In this document: one piece after another, positions 7,249 through 13,840 of the stretch
How the letters are laid out: each line of letters opens with the position of its first letter
How positions within the stretch are numbered: the first letter of the stretch is position 1
NCBI RefSeq assembly: GCF_001541225.1
Contig: NZ_LMTS01000026.1
Coordinates: 220,410-282,190, forward strand
Length of the DNA stretch: 61,781 nucleotides
Direction: 5' to 3'
Source: Variovorax sp. WDL1
Lineage (GTDB): Bacteria; Pseudomonadota; Gammaproteobacteria; Burkholderiales; Burkholderiaceae_C
The notes under the pieces: model-generated
The model's database searches: none
The model's input: only the letters and a program-made list of their open reading frames with translations
What the model was told of the DNA's origin: nothing
Program-made: the position numbers and the translations under genes

Positions 7249-9030
7249 TCAGACATAGGCTGGGCGGCACAGCTTCATGCGCAGTGGCACTTCGGGAGTC
7301 GGGCCAAGGAAGGCGTTTCCTGACGCCTGACGCTGCGCAGCCTGAACGTCCCGCTCAGTCTTGGAGAGCGCCATCGCCTTCACCTTGGCAGCAGACACCG
7401 GCCCCGCGACCCCTTCACGTTGCTTCCAACGTGTCCGCCGGACGATGGAATCCAGCATGCCGGTGTGGCGCGCGGACGTGGCCAGGACGCCGAGCTGCGC
7501 GTAATAGAAGAACGAGATGGCGCCCGACGAAGCGCCGCTGGCGGTGTCGGCAACCTTGCCCTCCGCCTCCCAGGCCAGGAACGTGTCCGCGCCCTCCACG
7601 TCGACCTCGAACAGCTCGGACTCCCACAACTGCAGGACTTCTCGGCCGTTACCCAGCCTGCGGTTGGGCGTGCCCTCGCGTGCCGCGAGCTCGGCGTGCA
7701 GGTCGCGAAGGCCTGAATAGTCCCCCGCGTACCCCTGGTCCCATTCCTCCCCCACAGCGATGAAGCGCGGCGCCGGAAAGCTCTGGACCGGATACGCAAT
7801 CACGTCCTTCGGCGGATAGTAGCGCGCGCCGTTCACGTGCACGTCCAGCCACACCTCCACCGCGGCGAAAGGGCGCTCGGCGTTGCCGTGAAGCCCCCAC
7901 AGTGCATCGATGGCAACAAGAGCCTGCGGCGAGACCAGCTCGAAGCGTGGCGCGGCCAGGCCGTCTCTGCGGCAGGCGCGCGCTTCGTCGGCATCGGCGG
8001 TCAGGCAGTAGCGAAGGAGTTCTTTGAGCATCGCCGGCGAATACGTGTCCGGCGCCACCGGCAGGAACCCGTCCTTGTCCAAGGTGCGCCCAAGCCACGT
8101 CCTGCGGTCAAAATCGTACTGCGTGTCCACTAGGAAGCGCTGGATGTTGTTGAGCCCGCGGAGCCAGGCGTAGCCGGGGCCCGACTCGAGCATGTTCTCA
8201 AGCGACTTGTCCCGGCCGACGGCCGCGCAAAGCGAACACCCGAAGCGTGCACCGCAGGCCCGCGACTTCTTGGCGCCCTCACTCGCCATGTCGGCGACTA
8301 CTGCGCAGGAGGAACCGCCACCCGCGGCGTAGAGGTCGAACACGTCGGCCGCGTCGGTGAAGGCCTCCATGTCGCCAGCACGCATTCTTCCGAGGCTCTC
8401 CCAGACATCGTCCGACGTCCATAGCGCGATGGGGCTTAGGTAGAGCGCGCCATCCTTCTCCCAGGGCACGAAGGCGGACTCCTTGCGCTCGTCCATGCGT
8501 TCCGCGCGACCAGTAGATTCCTCGAATCGGGTGCCAATGACGGTGACTGGGCGGCCGGCGTGCTTGCCGAACGCGGCCAGGAGGCGCTTTCGCAGCTTAA
8601 CCATTGGCAAAATCTTGTAGCCGATGGTGCAGTCGCGAGACGACGAGTTTGCGAAGGTCGGGAGCTTGCGCCCCGAGAGAACCGAGACCGCCCAGGTGTC
8701 GTTGAGCGCCGGGCGGGCGACGTCGGCCCGTACGACCAGGCCATGGCGGACGGCGAATCGACGCACCTTCTCCAACTCCTGCATCGCCAGCGCCGAGACG
8801 GTTGGGTTCTCGATGCCGGTGTCTCCGTGGGTGACCAGGATGGGTGGCACGATGCCGCCGGCGCGTTTTAGGCTGAGGGCAGCGTTGAGCGTCAGGGCCA
8901 GGACGATGGAGGAGTCCTTGCCTCCGCTATAGGCCACCAGCAGCGGCGAGCCAGCCTCCAACAGGCCGCGCAGGACCGCCATGGCCTCGTGTTCACGCAG
9001 GTGGGCCTCTGAGAGTTCAGTTGCAAGCAT
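7249..9030 (-). CDS. stand-alone DndC-type sulfurtransferase
   Basis: A 593-residue PP-loop ATPase of the PAPS-reductase superfamily. The P-loop SGGKDSS is at residues 35-41. VTHGDTGIENP and VIGTRFEES follow as in DndC. Four cysteines, C242, C259, C265 and C268 (the last three within ACGARFGCSLC), match the pattern that holds the 4Fe-4S cluster in DndC, the enzyme that activates the DNA backbone for phosphorothioation. The C-terminal 300 residues are an extension rich in aromatic and Asp residues. No dndA, B, D, E or ssp partner is in the window. Either it uses partners elsewhere or it is a solo member with another substrate. The ATG at 9030 has a weak ribosome site. Confidence 0.8.
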   Translation of the reverse strand: MLATELSEAHLREHEAMAVLRGLLEAGSPLLVAYSGGKDSSIVLALTLNAALSLKRAGGIVPPILVTHGDTGIENPTVSALAMQELEKVRRFAVRHGLVVRADVARPALNDTWAVSVLSGRKLPTFANSSSRDCTIGYKILPMVKLRKRLLAAFGKHAGRPVTVIGTRFEESTGRAERMDERKESAFVPWEKDGALYLSPIALWTSDDVWESLGRMRAGDMEAFTDAADVFDLYAAGGGSSCAVVADMASEGAKKSRACGARFGCSLCAAVGRDKSLENMLESGPGYAWLRGLNNIQRFLVDTQYDFDRRTWLGRTLDKDGFLPVAPDTYSPAMLKELLRYCLTADADEARACRRDGLAAPRFELVSPQALVAIDALWGLHGNAERPFAAVEVWLDVHVNGARYYPPKDVIAYPVQSFPAPRFIAVGEEWDQGYAGDYSGLRDLHAELAAREGTPNRRLGNGREVLQLWESELFEVDVEGADTFLAWEAEGKVADTASGASSGAISFFYYAQLGVLATSARHTGMLDSIVRRTRWKQREGVAGPVSAAKVKAMALSKTERDVQAAQRQASGNAFLGPTPEVPLRMKLCRPAYV

Positions 9031-9127
9031 TGTCGACCGATTGAGCTCGGCTAGAAGAGTTCGAAGAAGCCCCAGTCTGAACGAGGAGAACTATGCTAGG
9101 TCGCCTATAAGCCTTGGGCTAAGAGTT

Positions 9128-9179
9128 GCTAAACAGTTTAGCATCTCGCACGCGTTTTAGCCAAGCAAAATGAGATGCT
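9128..9179. promoter_or_regulatory. stacked dyads in divergent promoter region
   Basis: GCTAAACAGTTTAGC (9128-9142) is a perfect palindrome with one central base. It overlaps AGCATCTC (9140-9147), whose exact inverse GAGATGCT is at 9172-9179, with GTTTTAG between them. The site lies between the divergent DndC-like gene and the small gene at 9271. Confidence 0.5.
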
Positions 9180-9270
9180 AGGAGGCGTCGTCACTAGACA
9201 AGGCAGTCACCTTCTAAACCGCTGCCCGCCTTGCCGCTCTTTGCGCTGCAGCAGCATTCCAGGACACCCC

Positions 9271-9474
9271 ATGGCCAACCCAAAGTACACCGGCAGCCTC
9301 TACCAGCTGTCCTCGCGTTTCCAGCTTCACGTCGGAGCGTACGTTGCCGTAAACGGCCCTTACGACACCTATGGCGTCGTGCAGAAGTCGGAGAAGCAGC
9401 CGGACGACAAGTTCCTGAACCTGATTCGGGGCGTTCCGGCCAGGCTCGGCGTCAAGCCAGTCGCCCAATTCTGA
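9271..9474 (+). CDS. small hypothetical protein, 67 aa
   Basis: The ATG at 9271 gives MANPKYTGSLYQLSSRFQLH and ends LGVKPVAQF. The protein is small, basic and beta-rich in appearance (VGAYVAVNGPYDTYGVVQ), with no membrane segment. A strong terminator follows the stop by 7 bases, which supports a discrete single-gene transcript driven from the dyad-rich region upstream. The longer frame from 9175 runs through that regulatory region and is unlikely. No family recognised. Confidence 0.7.
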   Translation: MANPKYTGSLYQLSSRFQLHVGAYVAVNGPYDTYGVVQKSEKQPDDKFLNLIRGVPARLGVKPVAQF

Positions 9475-9481
9475 CCATTCC

Positions 9482-9514
9482 CGCCCTGCAGCCTTCTGGT
9501 TGCAGGGCGTTTTT
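9482..9514 (+). terminator. rho-independent terminator
   Basis: CGCCCTGCAGCC, loop TTCT, GGTTGCAGGGCG followed by five T. Perfect stem apart from one wobble; it ends the 9271-9474 transcript. Confidence 0.9.
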
Positions 9515-9575
9515 CAGGCCCGGCGCGGGGAGGTTCGGAAACGCGACAAAGGTCGCGCCAGCTCAGCGCTGAGAG

Positions 9576-9604
9576 CAAAAAAATACCGCCAGATGGCGGT
9601 ATTT
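9576..9604 (-). terminator. rho-independent terminator of phosphatase gene
   Basis: A 10-bp perfect stem AAATACCGCC / GGCGGTATTT with a 4-base loop. On the minus strand it is followed by a T-rich run, directly after the stop codon of the phosphatase gene. Confidence 0.85.
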
Positions 9605-9606
9605 GT

Positions 9607-10026
9607 TCAATCAGCGTCCCGCCAGTAGGCGTCGCTCAAAAGGCGATATACTAGGCGGTTGTATTGGCTGTAGCGGATGTCGACCGGAACGCCCCGACGG
9701 TAGGTAAGGACGTCGAAGGTGTCCCGGATGAAAAGCGCGACGGCCGCGCTTCGGCTGATGCCAAGGTCGCAATGCACCAGCACTTCGTCGAGCTGCTCGT
9801 TCGCGCGCAGAAAGGCCACGATTTCGCGGGCCATCTCCTTGCTGAACACGATGCGCTCCGGCTCAGGCTTGTCGGCATCGTGGAATGCGAGGCGCAGAAC
9901 TGCTGCCCATCCCGAATGGAGCACAGCGTCCGGGTCGCCAGGTGTCGTCAGCGAGATGACGCCGCAGTTCGGCAAGGGGTGGATTTTCTCCGCCATGTGC
10001 CGCGGCAGGAAGTGAACACGTTTCAT
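9607..10026 (-). CDS. small tyrosine/dual-specificity-type phosphatase
   Basis: The ATG at 10026 has GGAG at proper spacing; an upstream in-frame start would overlap no ribosome site. The product is 139 residues. The P-loop signature HCX5R(S/T) is present as HCDLGISRSA, with Cys86 and Arg92. Asp50 in AFHDAD is a candidate general acid. Such short proteins dephosphorylate tyrosine or other phospho-substrates in the cytoplasm. It is the last gene of a minus-strand run of unknown genes (88 bp after the 10115-11050 gene) and has its own terminator. Confidence 0.8.
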   Translation of the reverse strand: MKRVHFLPRHMAEKIHPLPNCGVISLTTPGDPDAVLHSGWAAVLRLAFHDADKPEPERIVFSKEMAREIVAFLRANEQLDEVLVHCDLGISRSAAVALFIRDTFDVLTYRRGVPVDIRYSQYNRLVYRLLSDAYWRDAD

Positions 10027-10114
10027 AAGAATCTCCGTTGGGGCCTGCTGCGTATAGGGCCGCCCCTGCACCTCGCGCGCTTCTCGCCGTCTCCGGCAAG
10101 GTTGCCGTCTCGAA

Positions 10115-11050
10115 CTACTTTTCCAGTGCCTCCTCGGCCTGCGTTATCCGCAAGGCGCGCGACAGCAGGTCCAGACATTCCTGGGTACTGTGCACCTGGG
10201 CACAACTGCTGTCGAACCTCGCGCGATAGTCCAGGGCGAGGGCTGCCATCGCCTTGGCGGCGCGGTCTTGAGGGAAAGGCCCGTTGTGCGTCGCACAAAG
10301 GTGCAAGTCACTGACGCCGACGATACGGCACTTCTGGTAGGCCCCAAGAAGGATTGCTGCACTGTTGCTCGCATCCCTGCCCACAGCCTGCTCCGCTTCC
10401 TCCCGCTCCTTGATAGCAGTCTTTCCGGCGTGGCGCGTCGACCAAGCCTGGAAGGTGATGCCGAGTACCAGGGCGGTGCAGAGGATTAGCGTTACCCGCG
10501 GCAGGTGCTCGACCAGATAGCGCTCCAAGCGTCGCATTGCGACGCCGGCCTTGCCAAAGCGGGTGCCTGCCGGTTCGGCGGAAGGGTCGGCCTGCCCTGG
10601 CGGGGAAGTTCGGCGCCCTGATTGAAAGGCACCGACGAGGCCTGCGGCGGGGGTGGTCGTCTCCCATGCAAGGCCGTCGGCGCGCCCAGCAGCCATCCCA
10701 GCCAGGAAGGCTCGGCGGCCGTCCTCGATTAACCCGACGAGCTCGCCCACGGTCGGCTTGTCGTTCGCGAACGCACCGGCCATATCCATCACCGCCGATA
10801 GCGCAGCTTCTGCCGAGAGACGCCCGATGTTCAGCGCCCGGCAGATGCCCAGCGCGACACCGCCGATGTAGCCGAGGATGAACTCCCGGCGTCCGCCCCA
10901 TTCGGTCGTAGGTGTCAAGCCAAGTGCCTGCAGCTGCGGCGGTACGATGGCTCGCACGCCATTGGCCACCCGCCTTAGCTTCGCTGACTCCGAAGCGTTG
11001 GCCGGCAAGGCCGGGCTGCGCAGATTGCGTGCAAACTGCAGTGGGTCCAT
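10115..11050 (-). CDS. hypothetical protein with one membrane segment
   Basis: A 311-residue protein. Residues 1-165 form a predicted helical domain with GGRREFILGYIGGVALGICR and repeated small-residue helices. A Pro/Ser linker follows, then one transmembrane segment near residue 190 (LPRVTLILCTALVLGITFQA). The last 100 residues contain four Cys (CRIVGVSDLHLC, SSCAQVHSTQEC) and would be periplasmic if the N-terminus is cytosolic, since positive residues flank the cytosolic side. It starts 6 bp after the 11057-11482 gene, so the two are co-transcribed. Function unknown. Confidence 0.75.
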   Translation of the reverse strand: MDPLQFARNLRSPALPANASESAKLRRVANGVRAIVPPQLQALGLTPTTEWGGRREFILGYIGGVALGICRALNIGRLSAEAALSAVMDMAGAFANDKPTVGELVGLIEDGRRAFLAGMAAGRADGLAWETTTPAAGLVGAFQSGRRTSPPGQADPSAEPAGTRFGKAGVAMRRLERYLVEHLPRVTLILCTALVLGITFQAWSTRHAGKTAIKEREEAEQAVGRDASNSAAILLGAYQKCRIVGVSDLHLCATHNGPFPQDRAAKAMAALALDYRARFDSSCAQVHSTQECLDLLSRALRITQAEEALEK

Positions 11051-11056
11051 TTGAGG

Positions 11057-11482
11057 TCACTCACGGGTCCGGCGCGGCGGAAGCAGTAGCGCGCCGGGCC
11101 GACGCCTTGGCACCCACTCTTCGTGCACCGCCGAAAAGACATTTTTCAATTCGTCGGCAAAGGCCAGGAAGAGATAGCGCGTTGCAAGGAGGTCAGTGTC
11201 GGTCATGCCGTCTAGGCCGCCCTGCTTCAGATGCTGCTGGAAAAAGACGAATACGGCCTGGTCGGGCGTGTCCGACGTCGAATCCGCAAGAAGGCAGGAA
11301 TGCTCCAGCTTGAACTCCATGACGGACGGCGTCGCGGTGCTGAGGAGAACGTGCACCGCGGCGAGATGTGGCCGGGGGTGGTGCCCGTCCTTGGCAGGCG
11401 CGAGCTTTGCCAACAGGGCGCCACGCAGCGGTTGCGCCTCGAGGAAGGCCTTCAGCGAATCTGGGGTGTGCATCCGGCGCAT
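11057..11482 (-). CDS. hypothetical protein, paralog of 12190-12576 product
   Basis: A 141-residue soluble protein; the start could be ATG 11482 or 11473 (MHTPDSLKAFLEAQP). The C-terminal half TRYLFLAFADELKNVFSAVH parallels LLLLLAGQVDQMENIFSSCV of the protein encoded at 12190-12576, with similar length and the same order of helices, so the two look like distant paralogs. It heads the second half of the unknown block, after a terminator at 11552-11581, and is tightly coupled to the membrane protein gene downstream. No known domain. Confidence 0.65.
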   Translation of the reverse strand: MRRMHTPDSLKAFLEAQPLRGALLAKLAPAKDGHHPRPHLAAVHVLLSTATPSVMEFKLEHSCLLADSTSDTPDQAVFVFFQQHLKQGGLDGMTDTDLLATRYLFLAFADELKNVFSAVHEEWVPRRRPGALLLPPRRTRE

Positions 11483-11551
11483 TATTCACCCTGGCCGGCG
11501 GCCGGACCTGGCCACCCTAAGTACGGCGGCCCCTCCCACGGCGAAAGCATG

Positions 11552-11581
11552 AAAAAAAGCCCAGCTGGGAGGGCTGGGGCT
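11552..11581 (-). terminator. rho-independent terminator within unknown block
   Basis: On the minus strand AGCCCCAGC, loop, GCTGGGCT (one bulge) then seven T. It separates the genes 11594-13112 from those at 10115-11482. Confidence 0.8.
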
Positions 11582-11593
11582 GCTGCAGGATTG

Positions 11594-12172
11594 CTAGGCC
11601 CTGTCTTGACCGGGCTCGCGGGCCCCCGTCCTCAGAGGGGAACCTTGCAGTCCATGGCGCCGAAGGTACTCCCCCGCTCGGTCCGCGACTTCCATGGCGA
11701 AAGGCACGGTACCGGCATGCTTGCGCAGCGCATAGCGCAATCTGCCGAGCAATGCCGCCATTTCCTCAATGCTCGGCACCGGCGCCGAGGGCACCGTCTG
11801 CTCCTCGGCCGCAAGTAGCAGGTCAACCTCGGACGCGAGCCGGTATCGGCAACTCTCGCTGTGATACGCCAGCACCGGCGTCTTCGTCATGCAGGTGCAG
11901 CCTCCGGTCTGCAGCCGCGTCAAGCGCTTATGAATCTCGGTGCGGTCGGCGCGCTGCATTGCAGCCGGCTGGGGCGTGTCTCGCAGCGCGACAAGTTCTG
12001 CTTCCAGGCAGCGGCACAGCGCAAGGGCATCGCCGTATGCGGGTGTGCGCTGCTGGCCGAGCTCGACGCGCGTGCGCTCCAACGCGTCGGACAGAGGCGT
12101 TCCCGCGGGTGCCACGTGGCGCTGCGCAGCGGCTGGACCGTCTGTGGCTTGCGAGGGACAGGTTGGCGTCAT
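11594..12172 (-). CDS. hypothetical protein, 192 aa
   Basis: The ATG at 12172 (MTPTCPSQATDGPAAA) is preferred over upstream starts because it lies 17 bp after the stop of the upstream gene. Most of the protein is helical (LERTRVELGQQRTPAYGDAL, LCRCLEAELVALRD). A central CTCMTKTPVLAYHSESCRY segment has three Cys and a His that could bind a metal or form disulfides. There is no signal peptide. A strong terminator follows. It is third in a coupled three-gene set with 12190-12576 and 12573-13112. Family not recognised. Confidence 0.65.
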   Translation of the reverse strand: MTPTCPSQATDGPAAAQRHVAPAGTPLSDALERTRVELGQQRTPAYGDALALCRCLEAELVALRDTPQPAAMQRADRTEIHKRLTRLQTGGCTCMTKTPVLAYHSESCRYRLASEVDLLLAAEEQTVPSAPVPSIEEMAALLGRLRYALRKHAGTVPFAMEVADRAGEYLRRHGLQGSPLRTGAREPGQDRA

Positions 12173-12189
12173 AGAAGTCGGGCTGAGTG

Positions 12190-12576
12190 TCAGCTTGCAC
12201 TGCTCGCGTCCACGGTGTCTTCCCACTCGGGCAGCACGCAAGACGAAAAGATGTTTTCCATTTGGTCGACCTGCCCGGCCAAAAGCAGCAGGAGCGCACG
12301 CGCCTCGGGCTCGACCAGGCCCAGGGCTTTCTTTTCGCTCAGCACCAGGGCGATGAAATGAACATGCGCGGTGGTGCGCAAAGGCTCCTTGTCCCTGGCC
12401 GCACCTTCACATGCTCTCACGAGAAGCGCTTCGAGAGAGGGAGGCGTAATCCTGCTGAGGAATAGATGCGCGGCGGCCATCCAGCCAGCTTCGGAGGGGG
12501 AACTCGCGCCGACGGGGTCCAGTGCCTCGAGGAGGCAGTCGCACAGAGGTGTTTGGGGTGACGTTATCGCGTTCAT
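12190..12576 (-). CDS. hypothetical protein, paralog of 11057-11482 product
   Basis: A 128-residue helical protein starting MNAITSPQTPLCDCLLEALD. Its ATG overlaps the stop of the upstream gene (ATGA, 12573-12576), which implies translational coupling. The LEPEARALLLLLAGQ-type helix and QMENIFSS motif recur in the product of 11057-11482. Acidic overall, cytosolic. Function unknown; the coupled and duplicated arrangement suggests part of a protein complex. Confidence 0.65.
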   Translation of the reverse strand: MNAITSPQTPLCDCLLEALDPVGASSPSEAGWMAAAHLFLSRITPPSLEALLVRACEGAARDKEPLRTTAHVHFIALVLSEKKALGLVEPEARALLLLLAGQVDQMENIFSSCVLPEWEDTVDASSAS

Positions 12577-13112
12577 GCGCCAGCCTGGTCTTCGCGAGCC
12601 AGCTGCCGAAGGGTGGTGAGCACCGCAGTCTCTGCATCGGAGAATGCCGCGTTCTTCGCTTCCAGCGCTTGCTGCTGCTTGCTCAGCCGGGCTAGCGCCT
12701 CTGTACGCAAGGTAGCTTCACCCCCGTCGCTCAGATACCTCAGCGGAAAACGCAGCATGTGGGAATACCTCAGGCCAACGCCCTCGCGGTGGCGCGCGAC
12801 CTCGAAGAAGATAACGTCGTCGCGAACGCCGGCGTTCATCAGCTGGTCGGCCCCGGGGTCCAGCGACGGAAACTCGTCAAGGAAGCTCTCGAATACGCCG
12901 TCACCTTTCACCCACGTGGGCTCGAACAGCGAACGGTGCACGGCCATGCGCTGCTCGAGCACAGGGCGCAGCGCTCGCAGCGCGTCAGCGTTCAACATCT
13001 GGTCGCGCGGCTCGGCACGCCCGGTCCCCTGCCGCAGTGCCGCGAGCGCCGAGGACACGGTGAGGCTGCGGACTTCAGAGGAGCTCAAGCTTGTGGCGGC
13101 AGTTGTGGTCAT
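12573..13112 (-). CDS. hypothetical protein, 179 aa, first gene of unknown operon
   Basis: The ATG at 13112 gives MTTTAATSLSSSEVRSLTVS. The middle (FEPTWVKGDGVFESFLDEFP and VRDDVIFFEVARHREGVGLR) looks like a folded alpha/beta domain. The C-terminus (residues 140-175) is a probable coiled coil (LARLSKQQQALEAKNAAF). No membrane segment. It leads the coupled set 13112-11594 and sits downstream of an AT-rich promoter region. No known family. Confidence 0.7.
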   Translation of the reverse strand: MTTTAATSLSSSEVRSLTVSSALAALRQGTGRAEPRDQMLNADALRALRPVLEQRMAVHRSLFEPTWVKGDGVFESFLDEFPSLDPGADQLMNAGVRDDVIFFEVARHREGVGLRYSHMLRFPLRYLSDGGEATLRTEALARLSKQQQALEAKNAAFSDAETAVLTTLRQLAREDQAGA

Positions 13113-13162
13113 GACCTATCAATCTCTGGAATGCGAACCCGCTAAAGAGGCCGCGAAATCGC

Positions 13163-13217
13163 ATTATAGCAGTCACTTGTATTTTAGAACCCTATTTCGG
13201 CCGAGACACATTTTAGT
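13163..13217 (-). promoter_or_regulatory. candidate promoter of unknown operon
   Basis: The minus strand has a perfect TATAAT (13168-13163), 50 bp before the ATG at 13112. TTTTAG-containing stretches lie upstream at 13182-13187 and about 13211-13216. No clear -35 hexamer is visible. Confidence 0.4.
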
Positions 13218-13372
13218 CAACTCGGAGGGCGTCCCGCCTCTTCGCGGGCGGGGCGCAATAGGCTCGCCCGCCAAAGGCTAAGCGGGAAGGCTAGACGCTG
13301 TATCCGGACAGTTACGTCCCCTGTGCTCTGTCTCGCCCTGAACTTGATACGCCCTCCTCGCCGAGGCTGCCC

Positions 13373-13630
13373 ATGTCTTCATTTCATATCCAACGTCCGC
13401 CCCGAGGCTTCCTTCGCAACGCCACCCTCTATTTGCTCGCAGACATCACTCGCAGGGTTGTCTTTTCGCTGGTCGCCGTGTTGATGCTCGCATCAAGCGT
13501 TGCATTCACGCAGGCAGAAGGCGGCGGCGTCTGCCGCACGTGCCCTCAGGCGCGTCAGCCATCCTTGTCGTCGGAAGCTGATGCAGGGTCGTGCAAAGGA
13601 AAGGCCAGGCATGAAGAATCCACTCGGTAG
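13373..13630 (+). CDS. small putative exported protein, 85 aa
   Basis: The ATG at 13373 opens a basic N-terminus (IQRPPRGFLRNATL), then a hydrophobic stretch VVFSLVAVLMLASSVAFTQA (about residues 29-48), then a short Cys-containing tail (GGGVCRTCPQARQP). This could be a signal peptide plus small secreted peptide, or a membrane anchor. The ribosome site (GAGG) is modest. Composition after residue 50 is weakly protein-like, so the call is tentative. Confidence 0.4.
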   Translation: MSSFHIQRPPRGFLRNATLYLLADITRRVVFSLVAVLMLASSVAFTQAEGGGVCRTCPQARQPSLSSEADAGSCKGKARHEESTR

Positions 13631-13840
13631 GGAGCGGAGGGACGCTCCTATAAGACGCCCACGGCTCGCTAAAGCTTAAAGGACTTGCAGGGAGGGAGCC
13701 TCCGCGGGGGCCACGGTTGCAAAAGCATCGATATTCGGCGCTGTTCGCGAACTTTTCTGCAGACACCGGCGCGCCCTGGCACCTGACAGCAGTACATTTC
13801 GGTTACATTGCGTAGCCTAAATTAACAACAAAGGGCTACA

